Source: Nectonema munidae
Taxonomy: Eukaryota > Nematomorpha > Nectonematoida > Nectonematidae
DNA length: 64,000 bases
Reading direction: 5' to 3'
Assembly (NCBI GenBank): GCA_030549495.1
Contig: JAUIRK010001041.1
Coordinates: forward strand, 1,364,001 to 1,428,000
Below are positions 45,693-64,000 of this stretch, in pieces; positions within the stretch are counted from its first letter, which is position 1, and every line of letters starts with the position of its first letter. The notes beneath the pieces were generated by a model. The model made no database searches, was not told the DNA's origin, and saw only the letters and a program-made list of their open reading frames with translations. The position numbers were made by a program, and so were the translations under genes.

Positions 45693-47593
45693 TTGTTATT
45701 TGCCACAATCATGAACACTTTGAGCGAATATTCAACGTCTACCGAATCTGATGAGTACTTTTATAGCTCGGACGATTCAGCGTCGGATATATATGAAGAA
45801 GTTCCCCTTTCAAGAGAAGAGTCATTTGAAGAACTTGAGGAAAGAGAAGAAGAATCTCTGGAAAATGTGGATGAAAACTTGATAGCCCCGGACGGTACAA
45901 GATATTTTTGGGAATCTCAAGACTCCATCACTGGTCGTGTTCAAGCTCGAAATTGCCGTAATTTATCTCTAATCCAACAAATGAAGCAAAAAATCTAAAG
46001 GATATTGTCAAAATTTTCAATTTGTTCTTTGATATTACTATAATAACCCATAAATTTTGAAATGACGAAGAAAAAAGCAGAAGAAAATTACAAGTAAGTT
46101 TTTTCAACTTTATAAAAATATATGCTCAAAAATTCAGTCTTTAGAAGACATTCCTGAACTATATAAGTTTCATTATTTTTTATGATTCCTATAAAACTTT
46201 CTAATTTATGAAGTTCTAAAGACTGAATTTTGGGGTTTATATTTTGTCCGACATCAGATGTATAGTAAAAATAATTTATTTAGTAAAAGCATTTCAAAAT
46301 GGGAAGAGTTAAAGGCTTGCCATGAAAGGTTTAATATAAGTGACCTACTAGCTTACTTTGGATGTCTTATTTACATTGGACAAGCTAAAGACCAAAGAAT
46401 AGCGACGCGGTATCTTTTCTCCAAAAATGGCGACCCTGTTTTCCGTGCAGCGATGGGAAGAAGGATGTTCACATATATAAATATTGTTCAATTGATAGAA
46501 ATCAAAATGATAAACTATCAGCAATCAGAGTGATTCATAGTCATTTTTTGATAATAATTGTCATAGGTATTGGACGCCTCTAGATGCAGTTACTATTGAT
46601 GAGCAACTAGTCAAGTTCAGAGGAGGATGTTCCATAAAAATATACGATAAGAGTAAACCCGGCCACTATGGTATCAAAGTATATCATATGAATGATGCTA
46701 ACACTTTTTATGTAATGAAGCCTGAAATTTACATTTCTGGTTTGCTTGATAAATGTTATTTTTCTAGTTTAGAAATTTGTAAAAGATTTATTGGATCAAA
46801 TTTACCTCGGGGATGTGGAGTTTTTCTTGATCGCTTTTTCACATCTCATGAACTAGCGAAGTGGGCCCTAAGCAAAGATTTAACTATTTGCGGCACTATA
46901 AACTCAAATCGTCGTTTTCTACCCAATATTCTGAAACCTAAATACATTCGTAATTTAAACTTACAAGAAACTGAGAGTAAGTTCGTTTACTCAGAGTATG
47001 CTTCTATTTCAACTTACATTCCGATGAAACATGCTAGGCAAAATTTTAAAGCGGTTTATATCTTATCTTCCCAACATACTCGGGGTGTGGCTATAACATC
47101 GTATAAAAACAAGCCCGAAACCTTGGTTCTTTACAATAAGTATAAAAGCGGTGTTGATTGTTTCAACAGAATGGCAAGGGATTTTACATCCTATAAGCCT
47201 AGTAGAAGATGGACTATGGCTGTTTTTACAAATTACTTAGATATCACGACGTTTAACTCTTGGGTAATTTATAGTTTCAACTCCGATACACATTGCTCAA
47301 CTAGAAAAGGAGGCAGGAAAATTTTTTTGAAGCTTTTATCTCTCAAACTTTGTGAACAGTCAATGCCTGTACGCTCTAAAGTTTCACAAATATCACGACC
47401 TATCAAAAATATTTTATCGTATTATGGATTTCTCCCTCAAATAGAAATAAATGAAAGTAGTTCGAATAGCAGAGGATACTGCACTGTTCCAGAATGCAAA
47501 CCCAGAAGCAGGGGTACCAGAAAGTGCTCGTTTTGTAAAAAATTTATTTGCAAAAGACTTTCTGCATCTGATATGTCCTACTTGTCACTCTGA
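45693..47593 (+). pseudogene. piggyBac transposase (DDE, frameshifted)
   Basis: Acidic N-terminus (SREESFEELEEREEESLEN), then a DDE domain. YWTPLDAVTIDEQLVKFRGG holds the first Asp, CGVFLDRFFTSHELAKW the second and KSGVDCFNRMARD the third. A Cys-rich tail follows: GYCTVPECKP and CSFCKKFICKR. All three catalytic Asp are present. Coding is broken into at least four frame segments: 45693-45960, a piece around 45990-46090 (NEAKNLKDIVKIFNLFFDI), 46258-46480 (GRRMFTYI), and from about 46541 to the stop, with shifts near 45975, 46480 and 46540. GTAAGT at 46093 and CAG at about 46250 could bound a small intron. Inactive, but not very old. Confidence 0.88.
46127..46231. repeat. 18-bp perfect inverted repeat within piggyBac
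   Basis: AAAATTCAGTCTTTAGAA (46127-46144) and its exact reverse complement (46214-46231) enclose a 69-bp spacer. It lies in the interval that looks like an intron of the transposase gene. It could be a tiny inserted foldback element, or a structure within the intron. Confidence 0.8.
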
Positions 47594-48229
47594 TAGCAGA
47601 TAAGTTTATACATTTTTGTTTTTGCATTGTAATTTAAAATATATAAATGGCGTTAATAAATTTTTTTGCTTGTTTTTTAAAAATCATTTTTTCATCAGAT
47701 TTTATCACTTAAAAATAACAGAAGTTTTCTGATCTTTATATAAAAAATGTTTTATGGAAGTCTTACGAAAATTCAAAAAATATTGAAAATTTTTTTTTGA
47801 AGTCAGGTTGACTTTTGGGTCATCAACCCCTGAAATTTTTGTTAAAAATTTAAATCGAAGTGAAAAATGAAAACTTCATTAATTTCTTCAAATTTGGGTG
47901 TTAATTTTCATCCACCTTACATATTTTTTGTGGCCTAAATTTTGAGTTGAAAAAAACAGTGGAGTAAAAAGCCCAATAGTGGTATGCGAAGGTTACAAAT
48001 ATATCTAAATACACACAAATATATTCCTTATTTACAAATAAAAATCTGAAATTAAAAAGGTATTTGATGAATACATAAAATAAGGACATACACTGATATG
48101 TAAAAAGAAGGTCTAGCAATCGAGTAGTGTTATATAATTTTATGTCTCCCGTTTTCTTTCCAGGTTTTGTTAAAAATATCTTTTCTATTTGAGGAAATTC
48201 AGAAATAACTACTTTTCTAATCGAAAATT

Positions 48230-48500
48230 TTTATTCAAATACAGATCTCGTACAGCCATTTACTCACTCTCGCTTTTCTCTCCCTAAAGAGGTTGCCTAT
48301 CAGACATTCTTTGGATCATTCAATTTAACTACATAGATGATTTTATCTCTTTCAAAACGCACTTCTCCTAATGTTACACCGAAAACTTGCTTTTTTCTTT
48401 CACTAAAATTCAAATCTACTTTAATTCACTTTACACTAAACTTTTTACCTCAAATCTTTCTCAATCTACTTCACTTGCGCCTTTTAAAATCAAATATATT
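48230..48500. other. C-rich, G-poor strand-asymmetric block (right part)
   Basis: Lines in this stretch have 15-19 C but 2-8 G per 60 bases on the + strand. CTTTTCTCTCCCTAAAGAGG and ATCAGACATTCT resemble CTCTCTTTCCAAACC and CTCTGACATTGT at about 43.86 kb, in the same order. No coding frame. Confidence 0.5.
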
Positions 48501-48686
48501 AAAAGCATAACACAAAATTTCACCATTTTATTAGTCGGTATTTAGTGTAAAATTAAGAGTATACACTTAATATATATATAAAACTATTCATTATATATTA
48601 GTGACGGCAATCATAAATTTAGTAGGTCCAGTGGTAAGTGTATCTATTAAAATATAACTTCTATAACCATACGTATTAAGTATAAG

Positions 48687-48888
48687 CAGTGGCATAGTGA
48701 AAGATAAAAATGGAGTCGAAACAAGGAGGCATAATTTTTAATTTCTCAGAAACTTAAAAAACCAAAATTTTTATTAAAAAAGTTAAAGCCTTTGTGATTT
48801 TTAAGAAATTTTTTTCAAAATTAGTGTTAAATAGAATAAAAGTAAGGTTGAAGCACTGTTCCATATACCCGTCCTGGCTTCACTACTG
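48687..48888. mobile_element. Short element with CAGTGGCATAGTGAA ends
   Basis: Left CAGTGGCATAGTGAA. Right, read inverted, CAGTAGTGAAGCCAG. These belong with the CAGTGG(T/C)GTAGC family at 39240. ~202 bp. Flanks AGTATAAG (left) and ATTACAAG (right) agree at six of eight positions, compatible with an 8-bp hAT target duplication. It lies ~450 bp before the aminotransferase start codon. Confidence 0.55.
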
Positions 48889-49338
48889 ATTACAAGTCCA
48901 GCATCAAACCTTCTTTGCCCATATAATAAAATAAATAGCGCAATTTTAACTTCTCAAAAAAAATAATACACGCTACTTTTCCCTTATTATTCTCTTTTAT
49001 TACTCCTGGAAAATTTATAACTGGATATTTCAATAATTTAAATTTTAAGGGTATATGTTTAAAACTCAAGATAAACGAGAATAAAAGTAAGATTCTACAT
49101 AGAAAGAAAGATTTATTGTACATAAAAAGCATATTTGAAGAAATAAAACAGTAAGAGAAAAATCCATGAGCATACTCAAGACACATAGACCTATTATGTC
49201 TAATAATTTAAATGCTAAATTAAAGAAATGTTTCTAAAAATGATTTTTTCAAAGATTTTTTGAAAGGATTTTTTTTTTAAATATTATTTATCATCTCTTT
49301 TCATTTAAGTGTAAATTTAAACATCTATCTTTTTTGAA

Positions 49339-58802
<9,464 letters not shown>

Positions 58803-58980
58803 GTAACCTCCTTTCCCCCCTTTTTTTCATGCTTAGCATGCTCGAATGGACATATCCGACCACTTCTAAGACGCCATTACCTGGCAGTCCAAACCTCAAT
58901 ATAAACTAGCACAAGAACGCCCCTTCGCACATCCAATCTCTTCAGGATAAGATGACGCCACACAGCGTATTATGATAATG
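58803..58980 (+). repeat. Dispersed C-rich repeat, copy 2
   Basis: Directly follows ALT exon 4. Shares CGCCATTAC, CAGTCCAAA and CAAGAACGCC in order with 57600-57740. GGCTAAGC-like words and a C-rich composition suggest the same family. Confidence 0.4.
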
Positions 58981-59575
58981 CATAAAGTGTAAAGGAAATA
59001 AAGAGTAAAAGTTTTATTCAAAATAATTTTTAAGATTATTAATTTTTTACCACTCCATTATTTGTTGAGCACTTTTGCTTTGCAGGATTAATAGTACTAT
59101 GATTAGTGTTACCATTTGTATATGAAATTAGCAAATCATAACATAAAATGCAATGATAAATAATAATCATTCAAATTATATTAATATACGTCATCATTTA
59201 TAAAGCTATAAAGAAGAAAAATAATTCCTCATTTAATCACGTATGACATATATCATATTTACATATTATAACATTAAAAAAAGAGATATACTTGTTTTTG
59301 ATTACAAAATTTTTTTATTCTATAACAGTTTTTTCATTCCATTTTTTTCAAGAGTAAAGACACTAAAACTTTAAAAGAAGGCCATAATTTTATTGATAAA
59401 AGTCGAAGTTTCAATCAAAAAATTTTTTACTATGGTAAATGTACTACCAGAGTTGTCAAGAAACCAATCAAAGCAACGAGAGAAAATAGATCGCACAATT
59501 ATCCCTTATTATCCTCTGAAGTATTACAAAGAGGCAAAAATATTTACATTTTTGAAAAAAACCAAGTTTTAATTG

Positions 59576-60169
59576 TCAAGTGATTAGAAAATAAAGTTGT
59601 AACCATAGGCAGATATTTTTTGGGCTTAATCTTGGACAAAAAGATTTCCTCAAGCTTTGAGAAAACATATTTCTCATCCAGCACCAAAATAATTTATACA
59701 TGAGAGGAGTACAGCCTTTAGGTAACGGAATTTTTCTCTTCAGAACTAAAGTAAAAAACTGGTCAGTTTTTAGATCCTTCAACATTCAATACGTGGACAA
59801 TATATCAAAATTTTTATCGCAATGAAAATATCTTTGTTAGTTTGTAAAAGGAAAAATTGTGCTCGGTTGCGTAAAATCCCCTACTTTGAAAACGAAAACT
59901 TGTCCTAGATCAAAAATTGTTGGAATGGCGTTTGTGAAGAAATTAGATATGTTATTGGAGGACACTCTATCAAAAGCAATCTGATTCGTTGAGTTTGCCG
60001 AAAAAAATATCCACCAAGTGTGTGTGCTTCTTTTATGAGATGAAGCCATACGCGAACAAAACATATGTGTCTCAAACCGCATGTATTTTGTAACCCGGCA
60101 CCCACTCACCAAACTCAGAGGAAGAAAACATTTGTCGTCATCCGTTTGTATCGTATAAATCCGCGTCAA
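59576..60169 (-). other. Unassigned coding-like stretch
   Basis: The minus strand has two open segments in the same frame (60169-59837 and 59785-59576), separated by two stops. It includes RVTKYMRFETHMFCSRMASS and LKRKIPLPKGCTPLMYKLFW. Plus-strand frames also have protein-like patches. Probably a transposon remnant. Family and orientation not determined. Confidence 0.25.
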
Positions 60170-61864
60170 TCAAAAGCGGATTTCATGATTGCTATTCTAA
60201 GCAAACGCAAGTTTTATACTTCTTAAAAATTTAGAGAGAAGGTGTCAATCTATATGTGCTAACATAAAGACGTACTTTGAAAGATTTTGGATAAAGTAAA
60301 AATTAAAAAATTATAAAAAATTTTTTTTTGCAGTATATAGAAAAAAGAAAGATGTTTAAAAATGGCGGATGCGAATGTTATTGCTGATATTGAAACTTAA
60401 ATGAAATGTAAAGTTGTTAAGAAGATGTAAAAGTTTTTGGGAATAATCCTCGTCTGTGAATGTGGATATTCCATACATCTCTAATATATGATAGAATATA
60501 TTGATAATTATGACAATTAGTTTGAATTTGTCTTTTGCGGAGAAATATTTTCGCCTTCTGATATATTTGATTCATGTGCAAAATGAGTAGTGAAATAACG
60601 GTTTACAAATAAGAATAATATTTGTTTCATTCTTGATGATATTTTGTGTAGATCATTGGGTTTTCGCTAACGCTTTTTGTTGTGAATACTTTTACTCTAC
60701 TCATTCGACAGGCATGGATTTTTACTAATTTTTGTTGTTAATCAATAAAATTGAAAAGCCAATTACAATAACGAAGTCCAACAAGTATTTAGCTCCTTCC
60801 CTTCTAAGACATGATGTGGAAATATCGTAGTGGCTGAGTGAAATAATCTCTCAGCAAAAATCCCTCACTTTGCTCCTTTTCATTCCTTCGATATGCTATT
60901 AAAGGCAGTGTTTTGTTTGATCCATTATTGCATTGTGTTTGCAATAATAATGATTAATATTTGATAACTTGTATGTATATCCGTTGTGCAGCTTCGTTGA
61001 AACTATTGCCATTACAATCATGCTTTCCCAAAGCATTAACGTATTATCACATCTCAATGTCTTGAATCCATTCATTGTATGCACTACTTATTCTGTGATT
61101 ATCTCTATCAAATTGTCAACTTTCATGCATTAAAATATCTTTATGCCTTCTGAGAGGCAAAGAGTTAGGTTTAACATTTCTTCTTCTCATGATTATATAC
61201 GTGTTTACTATCTCAATTTTAGCCGGAATATACACATTGATTTAGTCAGGCCTGGTGGTTAGACCTCAGGGATTTCTGTATTTCTTGTTGTTTAATCTGA
61301 GGCTATTCTTTCAAGAAATTCACCACTATCCAAATAAAAAAGTCCCACAAATTTGCGTGTGTGTGAGGCAGGTCTTACCCCGTGGTTCGGAAACAAACGA
61401 CGTTAAATGATGTCTTTTTCTCTATTTGTTTATATAGTAACCTTATAATTTTAAATTTACTTTAATAACAAAAATGATTTGGTAAAAGGTTTTCCAATTT
61501 AAAATCCTTTATGAATTACAATTCTAAAAATAAAAGTAAAAACACGCTGAACATATCATTTTGTAAATGCCAAAATGATCTGAATCCTAAAGGATCACTG
61601 ACGACGTCTAATTTTGGGCAAAGCTATGCCTACGTTAAAATAGGCCATGAAATATTTCCTTAAAATTTTAGGACTCATAGTAGGGCGGCTAGATTTCTTA
61701 AAAGAGCTAACCTGGACAAATAGGTGTTGAAAAAATTTATGAACAAAATTTTTATTCCTTACAGAAATAAGTACTATAAAAAATGAAGTAAAATGGGAAT
61801 TTTTCTACTAAAAGCATAATCAAATATATGGTGAGCTAGATTTTTCAAACCAGCTTCTCTGAAA
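60170..61864. other. AT-rich stretch, nothing recognised
   Basis: No further aminotransferase exon, gene or repeat family identified. GTTAGACCTCAG near 61260 also occurs near 34020, a short shared word of unknown meaning. Confidence 0.45.
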
Positions 61865-62098
61865 TTATAAAATAGTTGGATGAAAAGTCGCAATTATTCT
61901 AGGAACTGGCAGTCTCCGCACCGCGAGACCGTTCCGACACGCTAACCTGTTTAATAATCTCCAAACTCCATCAGAAAACTCCGTTTCAACAAAAAATTGA
62001 TCGGTGTGAAGATTACACATCTTTAGAATATCGTGATCTTTTCCACCAGAAACAGCGTCACTTTCCTTAGTGATTTTATGCATAGAAGATATCATCAT
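61865..62098 (-). other. Unassigned coding-like minus-strand frame
   Basis: A 77-codon frame reads KESDAVSGGKDHDILKMCN then LHTDQFFVETEFSDGVWRLL and ACRNGLAVRRLPVPRI. Composition is protein-like and less AT-rich than its surroundings. A GT follows AAACAG inside it, so it may end earlier as an exon. No family recognised. Confidence 0.2.
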
Positions 62099-62284
62099 TG
62101 CGTGTTTTATTCTTTATAATCGAGAGTAATAATTATTAATGCAGTAGAATTGTTTAGTAAACATGCTGTCGTGGTATATAAAAAAGATTTGTTTGAAGGC
62201 CTAATTGTGTTGATTTATTTATTCTTAGCATTAATTAAATCTTATTAAATTTCATTTCCGTTTTGCCTAGCTTTATGCAATCAT

Positions 62285-63490
62285 GTCTGAAATCCTGCGT
62301 CTTAAGAAAAGAAAAGTGGACTTTGAGGGTCAGGCTTTGAACCCCAAATGTAAAAAATGCTTTTTAATCGAGCGTTTTGGACATTCCCAGTGTCTCATAT
62401 GGTTTAAGACTGTGCTGTCATGAAGGAATAGAATGTGTGCCGCCACTGGGAACAGAACAGTGATCATCACATTTTTCTTCGAGCTATGCTTCCAAGAGAA
62501 AGGACACCATTGTTAGACTGCCAGGTAGCTAGCAGAAGACGAGTTCGTTTTTTCGGAAGGAAACTGTCTAGGCGAAGAAAGTGACGCACGCTTATTTGCT
62601 CTCCTGTCTCCTTGCTCCCAAGTTTAAGCGATTCATGGATGTCGTTGTGCCCAACAGATGTCAGACAACATGCACGACTCAATCATCGCTGTTCAACTAT
62701 CGTTGCCTTTCTTTTGACGAGAGCACCGATGCAAATGACACGGCCCAGCTCCTAGTTTTTATTCGTGGTGTAAGACATTTTTAACGCCGTGCTTCAGTGT
62801 GTGGAGCAACACTCTTCTCACCTCTCCTGTCTTGTGTGCGTAAAAACTTAGGGTGCGTCAGCAATGACTGGGGGAAAAAGGCGCTGCTTCACACTACTTG
62901 TGAGTCATTGTGAGTCCATGGAACACACTCAGCGCATACACAAGGTGCACTGCATCATCCACCAAGAGTCCTTGCGTGCAAAGTCTACCAACATTGTTGT
63001 TGGCATGGCTGTCGTAGTGAAAGTGGTCAACTCCATCCTCTCTTACAGAGTCAACCACTGCCAGTTTCACGTACTAATGAACGAAGTGAAGGTAGATTAC
63101 TAAGACAAGCTCTTCCTCTGTGAGGTCCATTGAAAAAGTCGTGGGCAATACCGTTTCTATCTGCGACGTCCTGTAGGGGATCCCCACCTTCCTTTGTAAA
63201 AAAAAATCTTCCAAAAAGTTCTCCAATCTGAAATTGCTAAGCCTAACTAACCTAGCCTTGCTCACAGACATTGCTATGCACTTCAACTTGTAACTGCAAG
63301 GCAAAGAGACAGTCTAGTGACAAATATGGATGTCCACATGGCTACATTTGTGGTTAACCTGCCAGCAGTGTACTACCAAAATTGTCGCATGGACTTTATT
63401 CTAAAAAGCCTCTTACCGTCCAGTAAAAGCGGGACAATCCCAGAAAATCGGAGTACAGTACCAACTCTACTTAATGTGGATATTGTGTAA
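62285..63490 (+). pseudogene. Decayed hAT transposase (GTF2IRD2/ZBED-related)
   Basis: Starts MSEILRLKKRKVDFEGQAL, like the BED-type N-terminus of this group, then in several frames YASKRKDTIVRLPGS, FDESTDANDTAQLLVFIRGV (62713-62770; family AVDESTDTTDTAQLAIFIRG), VHCIIHQESLRAKS with VVKVVNSILSYRVNHCQFH (family HCIIHQQALCAKSL...VVKTVNFIRSRGLNHRQF), and LTDIAMHFNL with LQGKET. Many stops and shifts, and no single frame exceeds 80 codons. GC content is well above the flanking DNA, suggesting a fairly recent arrival. Terminal repeats not found. Confidence 0.82.
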
Positions 63491-63880
63491 TAAATCTTTC
63501 AAATTTCAATGGAATATACACACAATTGAATAATGAGAACAAGGCTACTTAACAAAAAATGCTTCATTGAAAATTTAAACATGCACATCAATCTGTTAAC
63601 TTGGATCTTAATTGTTCAGCTTCTTGTCTCTACTTCTTGCCTTATTTTCTGTATTTCAATTGCTTTCATTAACATATTTCTTCCTTCTGATCAATTATTA
63701 TTTTATATATTCTTCTAATGTCATTCTATCTTGTGCTTCTTCTGTTCCTTTGATGTTCTGTGGCTCTTGCATTTCTTGAATTCACTCTTGCAATGAAAAG
63801 TTTGTAACTTCTAATTTGAAAATTGATAGATATATATTTGATTATTAATATTGACTGTTTCCTGACCAATAGAATTCATT
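63491..63880. other. AT-rich stretch, nothing recognised
   Basis: A 61-codon + frame at 63533 (hydrophobic, Leu/Ile/Phe-rich) has no supporting motif. Confidence 0.4.
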
Positions 63881-63891
63881 AAATATCGTCC

Positions 63892-64000
63892 CCGTTACGC
63901 TATGGTGGTGGTGCTTGCACCCGTTCACAAAGCGACAAGTGGTTGTCTGAACCCTTCCGCATTGATAGATTCACAACTCAACAGTCCAGCCCAAATGTTG
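63892..64000 (+). other. Possible exon running off the window edge
   Basis: After acceptor-like ACCAATAG at 63883-63890 the sequence becomes GC-richer, and one frame is open to the edge (YRPRYAMVVVLAPVHKATSG). Another frame also looks protein-like (SDKWLSEPFRIDRF). Neither matches the next expected aminotransferase segment. Unassigned. Confidence 0.2.

Larger units (their letters stand above)
45219..47656 (+). mobile_element. piggyBac transposon, broken
   Basis: Holds a piggyBac transposase (45693-47593). Candidate ends are TTAACGCCAT at 45219 and ATGGCGTTAA ending 47656: TTAA at both edges, the hallmark of this superfamily, with six inverted bases inside. The 3' end would lie only ~60 bp after the stop, which is short. 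A wider frame is also possible: the identical word TGGAGTAAAAAGCCCA occurs at about 45021 and 47960, and TTCGCATGCCAC near 44977 is inverted as GTGGTATGCGAA near 47980. Boundaries are therefore tentative. It sits between the two parts of a C-rich block. Confidence 0.6.

Overview
This is animal nuclear DNA: very AT-rich, with spliced genes on the + strand, long introns full of transposon debris, and two very large microsatellites. The gene content (a PX-MIT-pseudokinase of the RPS6KC1 type and an alanine aminotransferase) and the transposon mix (piggyBac, hAT, Merlin, many small inverted-repeat elements) indicate a metazoan, most likely an invertebrate. A parasitic copepod such as a sea louse is my best guess from composition and repeat style. 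That guess is inference; nothing here proves the species.

Layout. 1-26.7 kb: no gene I can support. This part is AT-rich DNA with an A-rich degenerate tract, a poly-A block, an ~816-bp (GAT)n array and several small inverted-repeat elements. 26.8-42.8 kb: eleven splice-consistent + strand exons of an RPS6KC1-like gene, covering the end of the PX domain, an acidic linker, the MIT domain, a kinase N-lobe, a shortened intra-kinase insert, and a C-lobe whose catalytic residues are degenerate. The 5' end (start codon and most of PX) was not found. 42.8-49.3 kb: intergenic, holding a G-poor, C-rich strand-asymmetric block that is split by a broken piggyBac transposon (~45.2-47.7 kb). 49.3-58.8 kb: the first four exons of an alanine aminotransferase (GPT-type), about 156 residues. 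Its 8.9-kb second intron contains a ~1.36-kb (GATA)n array and a deleted Merlin transposase. 58.8-64 kb: no further aminotransferase exon was recognised, so the rest probably lies beyond the window. This part holds unassigned coding-like stretches and a decayed hAT transposase (62.3-63.5 kb) of the GTF2IRD2/ZBED-related type.

The most interesting non-gene signals are as follows. (1) A five-copy family of ~100-140-bp elements begins TTAACC and ends with the inverted form. It has piggyBac-like TTAA targets and a shared internal CAGACGA motif. (2) A 52-bp-arm, 16-nt-loop hairpin in the sense strand of an RPS6KC1-like intron has mismatches biased to G:U wobbles. (3) A 384-bp inverted-repeat element has its interior built from tandem copies of its own terminal motif. 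(4) The RPS6KC1-like protein has Lys in place of the HRD Asp.

Introns in both genes are bimodal: 50-85 bp, or 1-9 kb and mostly carrying identifiable mobile-element sequence. No tRNA, rRNA, CRISPR array or bacterial-type operon is present.
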